Below, in pieces: positions 16,328-25,154 of a DNA stretch of 61,603 nt. Every line of letters begins with the position of its first letter. The stretch's first letter is position 1. Position numbers and translations under genes: made by a program. The DNA is from Roseovarius dicentrarchi (GTDB lineage: Bacteria > Pseudomonadota > Alphaproteobacteria > Rhodobacterales > Rhodobacteraceae): assembly GCF_003316635.1 (NCBI RefSeq), contig NZ_QNQP01000020.1:1-61603 (forward strand), read 5' to 3'. Below the pieces are notes generated by a model, which was given only the letters and a program-made list of their open reading frames with translations, did not search any database and had not been told where the DNA came from.

Positions 16328-19051
16328 TCACCGCACCGACCTTAACCCACCTTTGGTTACCAAATCGTTTCCGCCGCCCGGCTCAAGTGGCGCCAGCGGC
16401 AGGGTCACGCGAAATGCAGCCCCGCCCTGCCCCGGCAGATAGGCGACCGACCCGCCAAGCCGGTGCATGATCTCGCGGCAGATCGCCAGCCCAAGCCCGG
16501 CACCGGGCGCCCGCGTTTCGCCCAGACGCGAGAATTTCTCAAAAATCAGCGCCTCATCCTCGATCGGGATGCCGGTGCCATTATCGACAAAATCCACGGT
16601 CAGCGTGGTGCTGTCCCGCTCGGCCCGGATATCCAGCACGGGATGCGCCGCGTCACAATATTTGCGCGCATTGGCGATAAGGTTGATGAACACCTGTGCC
16701 AGCCGGTCAATGTCGGTTTGCAGCAAGACGGCCTCGCTTGCGGCATCGCGCCGGATATTCAGGCTGCCGGCCGCGCCGCCGACCGCACCGGAGATGGCCC
16801 GGTCCAGCACCTGCGCCAATGTGCCGGACTGCACATTCAGAACGACCTGCCCCGATTCCAGTACCGACAAATCCAGCAGATCGTCCAAGAGCCGCGTCAG
16901 CCGCAAAGATTCGGCATGAATGATCGACGCGTATTTCTGCAACTGCTCCGGCGTCAGATCGCCGCCCAGCAATATTTCGGAAAAGGCACGGATCGACGTC
17001 ATCGGCGTGCGCAATTCGTGGCTGACCTGGCTGAGAAACCCGTCCTTTTGCACAGACAGCTGGGTCAGCTTTTCATTCACCACGCGCAACTGGCGCGCGG
17101 TGCGGGCCTGCTCGGTTGATTTCGCCTCCAGCCGGTTTGAGTACTCCATGATCTGCGCCGTCTCGTCGGCCACGGCCAGCAGATCCTCGACCGATACGGT
17201 GGCGCGGCCAACGATCTGGCTGACCATGGCGTGGGCGGTGGCAGCGCCGACCGACCCCGACAGGCGACGCTCCAGGAATTCCAGAAATTCCGGCGACGGT
17301 TCAGGCAGATAGCCGCTGAGGCCCTGACGGCGGGCGGCGCGGGCAAACAGCTCCTGCGCCTCGGCGGCGCCAAGGATGCGCTGCGACATGATCAGCAGAT
17401 CCTCGGACTGGCCCAGCCCGCCCGTCCAGCTGCCGGGGCGCTGCGAATGGTCGAACACGTTGACAAATTGCGCGCCCTGTAGCCGCTCCACCGGGCGGGG
17501 GAAGGTGAACAGCGACACCGCGCAGAATGCCGCGCAGTTCAGCAGCATCGACCACATCACCGCATGCACCAGCGGGTCCATGCCCCCGGTCCAGAACATC
17601 GCATAGGGGCGCAGCCAGGACTGGCCGAACAGACCGGCCTCCATCACGCGCACCGGCAGGATCACGCCCGCGCCAAAGCTGGGAAGCAGCAGGCAATACA
17701 GCCAGAAGGCAAAGCCCACGCTCAGCCCCGCCAGCGCGCCCAGCCGCGTGGCCCCGCGCCAGACCAGCCCGCCCATCAGCGCGGGCAAGAACTGCGCCAC
17801 GCCGGCAAAGGCGATCAGCCCGATGGCGGCCAGCGCCGTGCCGCCGCCCGACATGCGGAAATAGAGGTATCCCAGAAACACCACGGCACCGATCGACAGC
17901 CGCCGCGCCAGCAGCGCCACATGCCGCACATCGCCCGACATCATCGCCGCACCCCCCGTCGCGCGCAGCCAGATCGGCATCACGATATGGTTCGACACCA
18001 TCGTTGACAGCGCAATGGCGGCCACGATAACCATCGACGTGGCTGACGAAAATCCCCCCAGAAACGACAGGATCGCCAGCCCGTCCTGCCCCGCCAGCAG
18101 CGGCAGCTTCAGCACGAACAGGTCCGGGTTCGTGCCGGCTGGCATCAGGTCCAGCCCCACGGCGGCAATCGGCACCACAAACAGGCTGATCAGCATCAGA
18201 TAAAGCGGAAAGGCCCAGGCGGCAGTGCGCAGATGGCTTTCATCCTCATTCTCGACCACCATCACCTGAAACATGCGCGGCAGGCATAGAAACGCCGTCG
18301 CCGACAGCAGCGTCAGCGCGGTCCAGCGGCTGGGCGTCACGGTGAATTCGGCAATGGGCGACGCATCAATCCGCGCCAGCGTCTGCGCAATGCCGCCCTC
18401 CAGCCCCCAGACGACGAAAACCCCGACCGCCAGCAGGGCAAACAGCTTGACCACCGCCTCCAGCGCGATGGCGATGACGACGCCGTGGTGCCGCTCGTTC
18501 GCGTCCAGGTTTCGCGTGCCGAAAAGGATGGTAAACAGCGTCAGGCCCAGCGCGACATAGATGGCGATCGACTGCTCGCTGCGGGCCTGAAGGCTGGGAC
18601 CGGCCGGCGTGAATGCCGCGAAGGACAGCGTCACCGATTGCAGTTGCAAGGCGATATAAGGCGTCGCGCCAATCACGGCCAGAATGGTGACGCAAACCGC
18701 CAGCGTATTGGACTTGCCATAGCGCGACGATATCATGTCGGCGACCGAGGTGATCCGCTGGCTGCGGCCCACGCGCACCATCTTGCGCAGGGTCCACCAC
18801 CAGCCGATCATCACCAGCGTCGGGCCCAGGTAGATCGTCACATATTCCAGCCCCGACCGCGCGGCAAAACCAACCGCGCCATAGAATGTCCATGCCGTGC
18901 AATAGATCGACAGCGACAGCGTATAGACCAGCGGCGAGCGCAGCCAAGCCCCCCGCCCGCGCCGCGCCGCCCGGTCAGCGGCAAAGGCCACGCCAAACAG
19001 CAGCACCACATAGGCCACGCAGACCAGCACCAGAAGTGTAAAGGTCGCCAT
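16328..19051 (-). CDS. sensor histidine kinase fused to a sodium/solute symporter domain
   Basis: The 907-residue protein begins with a PutP-like SSS domain of about 12-13 helices (residues 1-510). This is followed by a linker, a short helical region and coiled coil (about 540-665), HisKA with phospho-accepting His678 in QVSHELRTP, and HATPase_c with N-box INLIANARKY, G1 DNGTGIP and G2 GAGLGLAI. This architecture is that of CbrA/CrbS-type kinases, where the transporter part senses or carries the ligand. CrbS controls acetyl-CoA synthetase in gammaproteobacteria. The start is coupled (TGATG) to the small membrane protein gene upstream, with a receiver gene before that. Confidence 0.92.
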   Translation of the reverse strand: MATFTLLVLVCVAYVVLLFGVAFAADRAARRGRGAWLRSPLVYTLSLSIYCTAWTFYGAVGFAARSGLEYVTIYLGPTLVMIGWWWTLRKMVRVGRSQRITSVADMISSRYGKSNTLAVCVTILAVIGATPYIALQLQSVTLSFAAFTPAGPSLQARSEQSIAIYVALGLTLFTILFGTRNLDANERHHGVVIAIALEAVVKLFALLAVGVFVVWGLEGGIAQTLARIDASPIAEFTVTPSRWTALTLLSATAFLCLPRMFQVMVVENEDESHLRTAAWAFPLYLMLISLFVVPIAAVGLDLMPAGTNPDLFVLKLPLLAGQDGLAILSFLGGFSSATSMVIVAAIALSTMVSNHIVMPIWLRATGGAAMMSGDVRHVALLARRLSIGAVVFLGYLYFRMSGGGTALAAIGLIAFAGVAQFLPALMGGLVWRGATRLGALAGLSVGFAFWLYCLLLPSFGAGVILPVRVMEAGLFGQSWLRPYAMFWTGGMDPLVHAVMWSMLLNCAAFCAVSLFTFPRPVERLQGAQFVNVFDHSQRPGSWTGGLGQSEDLLIMSQRILGAAEAQELFARAARRQGLSGYLPEPSPEFLEFLERRLSGSVGAATAHAMVSQIVGRATVSVEDLLAVADETAQIMEYSNRLEAKSTEQARTARQLRVVNEKLTQLSVQKDGFLSQVSHELRTPMTSIRAFSEILLGGDLTPEQLQKYASIIHAESLRLTRLLDDLLDLSVLESGQVVLNVQSGTLAQVLDRAISGAVGGAAGSLNIRRDAASEAVLLQTDIDRLAQVFINLIANARKYCDAAHPVLDIRAERDSTTLTVDFVDNGTGIPIEDEALIFEKFSRLGETRAPGAGLGLAICREIMHRLGGSVAYLPGQGGAAFRVTLPLAPLEPGGGNDLVTKGGLRSVR

Positions 19052-19395
19052 CAGCCGCGCCGCGCCGGTGGCGCGTCATCACCGGTATCGGGGCTGGCCG
19101 TATCCATGTCATCCGGCCCGGCATCCTCGCGCGCCGCGACGTCGCCGCTTGCGCCCAGTCCGCGCGAGACGAGGGCAGACAACACCACCAACAGCGCCCA
19201 GACCGCAAAGAGATACAGCAGCACATGCGATGTGCGCGGCGCCGCGCCCTCCTGCGCGCCGACCCACAGAAGCGGCACCAGAAACAGCAGCGCCCCCAGA
19301 ATGGGCAGCAGGCCCGCCGCGTCAATCAGGCGGCGGCGCCGGTAGGTGCCCCGCGCGACGAATTCGGCGCGTCTGCCGGGGGCGTCTTCGCTCAT
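19051..19395 (-). CDS. small membrane protein between receiver and kinase
   Basis: This 114-residue protein has two predicted helices (about residues 27-46 and 57-77), a basic N-terminus and a long acidic Asp-rich C-terminal tail. It overlaps the receiver stop by four bases (ATGA) and the kinase start by one (TGATG), so it is tightly embedded in the two-component operon and probably belongs to the same pathway. No known family is recognised. Confidence 0.8.
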   Translation of the reverse strand: MSEDAPGRRAEFVARGTYRRRRLIDAAGLLPILGALLFLVPLLWVGAQEGAAPRTSHVLLYLFAVWALLVVLSALVSRGLGASGDVAAREDAGPDDMDTASPDTGDDAPPARRG

Positions 19396-19763
19396 TTGCG
19401 GGCCGCCAGGCTGCGCACGGCCTCCAGCATTTCGGCGTTGGAAAAGGGTTTCGTCATGAACATGCTGGCGCCGGACCGCTCGGCCATTTCGCGGTCCTTG
19501 CGCTGGCCGCGCGCCGTCAGCATCAGCACCGGGGTCTGCGCCAGATCCGCATCACCGCGAATATCGGCCAGCAGATCGAACCCCGAGCGCCCCGGCAGCA
19601 TCACGTCCAGAATGATCAGATCGGGCCGCCGGGCGCGCACCACCTCCATCGCGTCATGCCCGCCCGAATGGCTGCGCACCTGCCAGCCGTCCCGCGAGAG
19701 TATGAAGGTGATCGCCTCGATGATGTTCGGCTCGTCCTCGATCAGCAGAACCTGGCTGCCCAT
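19392..19763 (-). CDS. receiver-only response regulator
   Basis: This 123-residue CheY-like receiver has an acidic pair in LLIEDEP, phospho-acceptor Asp53 in LIILDVMLPGRSG, the conserved Thr in VLMLTARG, and Lys in FMTKPFS. There is no output domain, so it must act through protein contacts or a phosphorelay. I chose the ATG at 19763 because AAGGAGG precedes it; the frame is open further upstream without similarity. It is first of the receiver, membrane protein, symporter-kinase operon, possibly extending to the FliM-like gene. Confidence 0.92.
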   Translation of the reverse strand: MGSQVLLIEDEPNIIEAITFILSRDGWQVRSHSGGHDAMEVVRARRPDLIILDVMLPGRSGFDLLADIRGDADLAQTPVLMLTARGQRKDREMAERSGASMFMTKPFSNAEMLEAVRSLAARK

Positions 19764-19855
19764 ACGGCGCGCCCTCCTTGGCAGCGGGATGCATATGAGG
19801 CCACTATTGGGCAAACGCCCCGCGCATGTCAAAACCAAGCTGCGCGGGCGCCGCG

Positions 19856-21196
19856 TCATGCCCCATCGTCGAAGGCAGCCAGAACCGATGCCTCCCGCCG
19901 GGCCGTGCAATCTGTGCGCGGGCAGATGCGGCAGGCAACGCCGACCGGCGCCGCGGCAGCGCCGCCCTCCTCGGCCTCATCCGGCAACAGCAGCATGAAG
20001 GAGCGCATCAATGGCGGCATGTTGAACACCGGCGTTCCCGCCACCTCGCACGCGGCAAAGGCCTGAACCGGCAGCGCCCCCCGGTCCGGCTGCACGATGC
20101 GCTGGCGCAGCGGCATGGCGGGCTGCGAGGCGGCGCGAAACAGCGGCCATAGCGGACACGCCCCGGCCAGCCGCGTGGCGCCAAAGCCCGGCAGCGGCTT
20201 CAGCGTTCCGATTGCGCCGCTGGCGTCGGCGCTGATCAGGCCAACGGGGCCAACCGCATCCTCGGGCATGGCCGCAAGGCGGCGCATCAGGCGCGGCAAC
20301 GGCACGTCCAGATCCTGCGCCAGTGCCAGCGGCGCAAGCCCATGCCGCGCCACGGAGGCCAGCAGCGCCTCCTGCGGCAGCGCCGCCGCATCTGCCCGGT
20401 ATGTCTCCAGCGCGGAGTGCGCCAGCGTGTAGGCGCCCGTTTCGGGACGCAGATCCGCCGCGCTCAGCGCGGTTTCGACATCGCCGCCCTGCTCCAACAC
20501 GTCGAACCGGTGCCCTGCGGCGGTCAGGAAACGGTCCACCTCATCCTGCGGCGTCAGGATATCGCGCCCGCCCGCCGGCCCGTCATCCAGATAGCGCACC
20601 AGGCGCTGCGCACCCTCGGCCAGCCGCTGGCTGTCCTCGCCCAGATTGCGATGAAACCGCGCGCGCCATTCCGGCTCCAGCTCCGGGGTTTCCACAAGGA
20701 TCGACGCGGTCGAGCGGATGGCGGTCACCACCGTCAGCACCTCATGCAGGGACGCGGCCAACTGCGGATCATGCGCCAGCCGGTCCGACAGCGCATCGAC
20801 CTGCCGCGCCGATGCCTGCGCGCGCCGCAACGTGCCCGCCAGCAGATGCGCCCAGCCGGGAAAGCGGCCGGCAAATTCCTCGGCGCGGTCGGGGTCGGGC
20901 GCAGGCGTGCCATCCGCAAGGCCGGCCTCGGCCGCCTCGCCCACCGCCTCGCGCAGCGCGGCGATCAGCGCAACCTCGCTGCCATGCGACAGGGTCTGCG
21001 CATCCACCTCCAGCACCTTGGCCAGCCGCAAAAGGATGCCGCCGCCGATTCTGCGCCGGTTATGTTCGATCAGGTTCAGATAAGACGGCGAAATTCCGGC
21101 CTGCCGGGCCAGATCGCCCTGCGCGATGCCGCGCGCCAGACGCCGCTGGCGGATGCGCGTGCCCGTCAGCGAGCCGCCGGCAATGTCCTGGGCCAT
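19856..21196 (-). CDS. XRE-family regulator of the RamB/ScfR (short-chain acyl) type
   Basis: The protein has 446 residues. An XRE helix-turn-helix lies at about residues 10-65 (RIRQRRLARGIAQGDLARQAGISPSYLNLIEHNRR). A long C-terminal region follows, ending in a cysteine cluster (CRICPRTDCTARRE) typical of RamB/PrpR/ScfR regulators. Members respond to acyl-CoA or acetate status and control acetate or propionate genes. It is divergent from an ABC importer operon that ends in acetyl-CoA synthetase, which fits that role. AAAGGA precedes the ATG at 21196. Confidence 0.85.
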   Translation of the reverse strand: MAQDIAGGSLTGTRIRQRRLARGIAQGDLARQAGISPSYLNLIEHNRRRIGGGILLRLAKVLEVDAQTLSHGSEVALIAALREAVGEAAEAGLADGTPAPDPDRAEEFAGRFPGWAHLLAGTLRRAQASARQVDALSDRLAHDPQLAASLHEVLTVVTAIRSTASILVETPELEPEWRARFHRNLGEDSQRLAEGAQRLVRYLDDGPAGGRDILTPQDEVDRFLTAAGHRFDVLEQGGDVETALSAADLRPETGAYTLAHSALETYRADAAALPQEALLASVARHGLAPLALAQDLDVPLPRLMRRLAAMPEDAVGPVGLISADASGAIGTLKPLPGFGATRLAGACPLWPLFRAASQPAMPLRQRIVQPDRGALPVQAFAACEVAGTPVFNMPPLMRSFMLLLPDEAEEGGAAAAPVGVACRICPRTDCTARREASVLAAFDDGA

Positions 21197-21243
21197 GGCA
21201 TATCCTTTTAAAATCAACGCCATTTGCTGGCGATTGACAGATA

Positions 21244-21283
21244 TTTACAAAATACGATTTTCGCCTGTGGAATAATTTACAAA
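21244..21283. promoter_or_regulatory. two TTTACAAA boxes, candidate operators of the RamB-type regulator
   Basis: TTTACAAA occurs at 21244-21251 and again at 21276-21283. The 32-base spacing is about three helical turns, in the divergent region between the regulator and the ABC importer operon. RamB and PrpR of actinobacteria bind TTTGCAAA-type sites, one base different. The identity as operators is inference. Confidence 0.5.
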
Positions 21284-21308
21284 AATATCGTTCTGCGCAA
21301 TGCAGTTG

Positions 21309-21338
21309 TTGAGAAATTTTCTTAGCCCATGTCATAGT
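21309..21338 (+). promoter_or_regulatory. possible sigma-70-type promoter of the importer operon
   Basis: TTGAGA at 21309-21314 and CATAGT at 21333-21338 are separated by 18 bases and lie about 80 bases before the binding-protein ATG. The match to TTGACA/TATAAT is fair only. The TTTACAAA boxes lie just upstream of the -35. Confidence 0.35.
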
Positions 21339-21416
21339 ACCTTTGCACAACTGTGCGATCCGGGTAGCGCGCGGAGGAGGCGCGCCATTCGTGATTACTC
21401 AACAGGGAGGATTTTC

Positions 21417-22790
21417 ATGTCCACATCAAATTTCACGCGCCGCGGCCTGATGAAAACAAGCGCCATTGCAGGCGCGGGTCTGGCCGTTCCGACGATCTTT
21501 ACAGCCAGCAGCGTTTCGGCCTTTGCCAATGATCCGACAGATTCCAGCACCGTCACGCTGGGCTTCAACGTGCCGCAATCGGGCCCCTACGCCGATGAGG
21601 GCGCGGACGAGCTGCGCGCCTATCAGCTGGCGGTCGAGCATCTGAACGGCGGCGGCGACGGCGGCATGATGCAGACCTTCAGCTCGAAGGCGCTGCAGGG
21701 CAACGGCATCATGGGCAAGAAGGTGGAATTCGTCACCGGCGACACCCAGACCAAATCGGACGCCGCCCGCGCATCGGCCAAATCCATGATCGAAAAGGAC
21801 GGCGCGGTGATGATCACCGGTGGATCGTCCTCGGGCGTGGCCGTGGCCGTGCAGGCGCTGTGCCAGGAGGCCGGCATCATCTTCATGGCGGGTCTGACGC
21901 ACGCCAACGACACCACCGGCAAGGACCGCAAGGCGAACGGTTTCCGTCACTTCTTCAACAGCTGGATGTCCGGCGCGGCGCTTGCGCCCGTTCTGACCAA
22001 GGCATACGGCACCGACCGCAAGGCGTATCACCTGACCGCCGACTACAACTGGGGCTACACCACCGAAGAGGCTGTGCGCAACTCGACCGAAGCCCTCGGC
22101 TGGGAGACAGTGAACGCGGTCAAGACGCCGCTGACACAGACCGACTTCAGCGCCTATATCACGCCCGTCCTGCAATCGGACGCCGACGTGCTGGTGCTGA
22201 ACCACTACGGCAACAACATGGTCAACAGCCTCACCAACGCGGTGCAGTTCGGCCTGCGCGACAAGATGGTCAACGACAAGAAGTTCGAGATCGTCGTGCC
22301 GCTCTACTCCGAGCTGATGGCGCGCGGCGCGGGCAAGAACGTGGCCGGCATCTTTGGCTCGCAGAACTGGGACTGGAAACTGCAAAAGCAGCTGGGTGAC
22401 CGCTTTGTCGGCACCGATGCGTTCGTCAAATCGTTCGGCGAAAAATACGGCTTCCCGCCCAGCCAGGCGGCGCATACCTGCTATGTGCAGACCCTGCTTT
22501 ATGCCGACGCGGTCGAGCGTGCGGGCAGCTTCGCCCCCTGCGCGGTGGTCGAGGCGCTGGAAGGGTTCGAGTTTGACGGTCTGGGCAACGGCCCGACCCT
22601 CTACCGTGCCGAAGATCACCAGTGCTTCAAGGACGTTGTCGTCGTGCGCGGCAAGGAGAACCCCGAGAACGAATTCGACCTGGTCGAAATCGTCGAGGTG
22701 ACACCGGCCGAGCAGGTGACTTACGCGCCCGACGCGCCCGAGTTTGGCGGCAGCGCCGCGACCCTGGGCCAGTGCAACGACGGCGCCTAA
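21417..22790 (+). CDS. Tat-exported HAAT-type ABC substrate-binding protein
   Basis: The 457-residue protein has a twin-arginine leader (FTRRGLMKTSAIAGAG, cleavage after about residue 35) and a type I periplasmic-binding fold of the Leu/Ile/Val-urea-amide family. VTLGFNVPQSGPYADEGADEL, GGSSSGVAVAVQ and NWGYTTEEAVR are recognisable. It is longer than LivJ (about 370). Tat export suggests folding in the cytoplasm before transport. The ligand is unknown; linkage to acetyl-CoA synthetase points to a carboxylate or acylated compound. AGGGAGG lies ideally before the ATG, so it should be strongly translated. Confidence 0.9.
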   Translation: MSTSNFTRRGLMKTSAIAGAGLAVPTIFTASSVSAFANDPTDSSTVTLGFNVPQSGPYADEGADELRAYQLAVEHLNGGGDGGMMQTFSSKALQGNGIMGKKVEFVTGDTQTKSDAARASAKSMIEKDGAVMITGGSSSGVAVAVQALCQEAGIIFMAGLTHANDTTGKDRKANGFRHFFNSWMSGAALAPVLTKAYGTDRKAYHLTADYNWGYTTEEAVRNSTEALGWETVNAVKTPLTQTDFSAYITPVLQSDADVLVLNHYGNNMVNSLTNAVQFGLRDKMVNDKKFEIVVPLYSELMARGAGKNVAGIFGSQNWDWKLQKQLGDRFVGTDAFVKSFGEKYGFPPSQAAHTCYVQTLLYADAVERAGSFAPCAVVEALEGFEFDGLGNGPTLYRAEDHQCFKDVVVVRGKENPENEFDLVEIVEVTPAEQVTYAPDAPEFGGSAATLGQCNDGA

Positions 22791-22800
22791 GCTGATCACA

Positions 22801-22833
22801 GGCCGCCCCGCCCGCCAGCGCGGCGGGGCGGCC
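22801..22833 (+). repeat. GC-rich stem-loop between binding protein and permease genes
   Basis: GGCCGCCCCGCC and GGCGGGGCGGCC form a perfect 12-base stem beginning 11 bases after the binding-protein stop. No U tract follows, so it is more likely an mRNA processing or stabilising element, or partial terminator, giving excess binding protein over permease. Confidence 0.7.
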
Positions 22834-22913
22834 TGACATCGCACACGCAATGCGCCCCCTTGGGGCCAGCCGGCCATTTGTGCCGGGCTCTTATCTGACA
22901 TGTGAGGCAGACA

Positions 22914-23945
22914 ATGGATGCAATAATCCTGCAAATCCTCAATGGACTCGACAAGGGATCGGCTTACGCGCTGATCGCCCTTGGCCTGACATTGATCTTT
23001 GGCACGCTGGGGGTGGTGAATTTCGCCCATGGCGCATTGTTCATGATCGGCGCCTTCTGCGCCGTCACGATCAGCCGCATCCTGACGTTCAGCCATGAAG
23101 TGGTGGACGAGACGCGCACAGATTTTCTGGGCAATCCGATGAAAGTCGATGTGCCCTACATTCACAGCATCGTCGGCCAGAATGCCGGTGATTTCATGAT
23201 CGACTGGGCGGTGCCCCTGTCGATCCTGTTTGCCATTCCGGTGATGATCGGCATCGGCGTCATCATGGAACGCGGCCTGATCAAGCATTTCTACAAACGC
23301 CCCCATGCCGACCAGATCCTGGTGACTTTCGGCCTGGCCATCGTGCTGCAAGAGATCATCAAGTTCTACTACGGCGCCAACCCGATCCCGACGCCCGCGC
23401 CCAGCGCATTCCGCGGATCGTTCGACTTTGGCGCGATGCTGGGGCTGGGTGAAAACTCGATCATCTACCCCTACTGGCGTCTGGTCTACTTTGCCTTCTC
23501 ACTGGTCATCATCGGCGCCGTCTTTGCCTTCCTGCGGTTCACCACCTTCGGGATGGTCGTGCGCGCCGGCATGGCCGACCGCGAGACGGTGGGCCTGCTG
23601 GGCATCAATATCGACAAGCGGTTTACCATCATGTTCGGCATCGCCGCCGCTGTCGCGGGGCTTGCCGGCGTGATGTACGCGCCGATCAACAGCCCCAACT
23701 ATCACATGGGCATGGATTTTCTGGTGCTCAGCTTCGTTGTGGTCGTCGTTGGCGGCATGGGCAGCCTGCCGGGCGCCGTACTGGCCGGGTTCCTGCTGGG
23801 AATTCTGGAAAGCTTTGCCTCGATGTCCGAGGTGCTGGAGCTGCTGCCGGGTATCAATCAGATCGTCATCTATCTGGTCGCGATCATCATTTTGCTGACC
23901 CGCCCGCGCGGCCTGATGGGCCGCAAAGGCGTGATGGAGGACTAA
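22914..23945 (+). CDS. HAAT ABC importer permease, LivH type
   Basis: This 343-residue membrane protein opens ILQILNGLDKGSAYALIALGLTLIFGTLGVVNFAHGAL, the signature of LivH/UrtB permeases, with about eight helices. Compared with LivH (308) it has an extra periplasmic segment around residues 60-110. It forms the translocation pore with the next gene. I chose the ATG at 22914, preceded by GTGAGGC; a GTG four codons earlier is possible. Confidence 0.93.
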   Translation: MDAIILQILNGLDKGSAYALIALGLTLIFGTLGVVNFAHGALFMIGAFCAVTISRILTFSHEVVDETRTDFLGNPMKVDVPYIHSIVGQNAGDFMIDWAVPLSILFAIPVMIGIGVIMERGLIKHFYKRPHADQILVTFGLAIVLQEIIKFYYGANPIPTPAPSAFRGSFDFGAMLGLGENSIIYPYWRLVYFAFSLVIIGAVFAFLRFTTFGMVVRAGMADRETVGLLGINIDKRFTIMFGIAAAVAGLAGVMYAPINSPNYHMGMDFLVLSFVVVVVGGMGSLPGAVLAGFLLGILESFASMSEVLELLPGINQIVIYLVAIIILLTRPRGLMGRKGVMED

Positions 23946-23948
23946 TCA

Positions 23949-25142
23949 ATGCTTGGAATGACACGAAAAGACGCCGTGATGCTGGCCATCGTTGCCATCG
24001 TCGCACTGCTGGCCCCCTTCATCCTGAACCCGTTTCCCGTCGACTCCGGCTTTGCCCAGTTCAACGCGGGCTATCCGGATCTGATGCAACGCTTCGCCAT
24101 CTTCGGCATCTTCGCCATCGGCTTCAACATCCTGTTCGGCCTGACCGGCTATCTCAGCTTTGGTCACGCGGCATTTCTGGGGGTTGGCAGCTATGCCGCG
24201 ATCTGGATGATGAAGCTGCTGACCACCAACATCCTGCCCGGCATGGTGATGGGCATCATCGTCGCGGGCCTCTTTGCGCTGGTGGTCGGCTTCATCTCGC
24301 TGCGCCGGTCGGGCATTTACTTTGCCATTCTGACGCTGGCCTTTGCGCAAATGTCCTACGCGCTGGCCTATTCGGTGCTGACGCCCATCACCGGCGGCGA
24401 AACCGGATTGCAGCTGAAGCTGAACGACGCCCGCCTTCTGGATGCCCCGCTGGCACCGGGCGAGCGGGCCGATGCGAACCTCTTCGGCATCGACATGACG
24501 TCCAGCTATGACCTGATCGTCGGCGGATGGCAGTTCACCTTCAACGCGGGCTACTACATTGCGGCCCTGGTGCTGGTGCTGGCCTTTTACCTGTCGATCC
24601 GCATCTTTCGCTCGCCCTTTGGCATGATGCTGCGCGCGATCAAATCCAACAACACCCGCATGACCTATACCGGCCTGAATGCGCGCCCCTATGCGCTGGC
24701 GGCGTTTGTCATCTCGGGCATGTATGCGGGTCTGGCTGGCGGCCTGATGGTGGCGATGGACACCCAGGTGGGGCCCGAGCGGATGTTCTGGACCGCGAGC
24801 GGAGAAGTTGTGCTGATGACCATCCTTGGCGGCGCGGGCACGCTGATTGGCCCGGTTCTGGGCGCGGGCCTGATCAAATACATGGAAAACATCATTTCCA
24901 AGATCAACAGCAGCATCCTGCACGAATGGTTCTACTGGATGCCCGACGGGCTGGAGGATTTCGTGATCACGCTGATCTACCCCTTCGTCGGCAAGGGCTG
25001 GCACCTGACACTGGGCATCGTGTTCATGCTGGTTGTCATCTTCCTGCCCGGCGGTCTGGTGGAGGGCGGACAGCGCATCAAGCGTCTGTTCGAATCCAAA
25101 AAGACCGGCAAGACGTCCGACCAAACAACCCCCGCCGAATAA
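23949..25142 (+). CDS. HAAT ABC importer permease, LivM type
   Basis: This 397-residue protein has about ten membrane helices and the LivM/UrtC motifs [44 protein letters not shown] and the EAA-like [15 protein letters not shown]. It pairs with the LivH-type subunit. It starts three bases after the previous stop with a GGAGG ribosome site inside the end of that gene. Confidence 0.94.
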   Translation: MLGMTRKDAVMLAIVAIVALLAPFILNPFPVDSGFAQFNAGYPDLMQRFAIFGIFAIGFNILFGLTGYLSFGHAAFLGVGSYAAIWMMKLLTTNILPGMVMGIIVAGLFALVVGFISLRRSGIYFAILTLAFAQMSYALAYSVLTPITGGETGLQLKLNDARLLDAPLAPGERADANLFGIDMTSSYDLIVGGWQFTFNAGYYIAALVLVLAFYLSIRIFRSPFGMMLRAIKSNNTRMTYTGLNARPYALAAFVISGMYAGLAGGLMVAMDTQVGPERMFWTASGEVVLMTILGGAGTLIGPVLGAGLIKYMENIISKINSSILHEWFYWMPDGLEDFVITLIYPFVGKGWHLTLGIVFMLVVIFLPGGLVEGGQRIKRLFESKKTGKTSDQTTPAE

Positions 25143-25154
25143 GGAAACGCAGTC

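Noticed and set aside
21426..23351. 641-codon open frame antisense to the binding-protein and permease genes
   Set aside because: It spans two clear genes and their intergenic hairpin; its composition is that of an antisense shadow.
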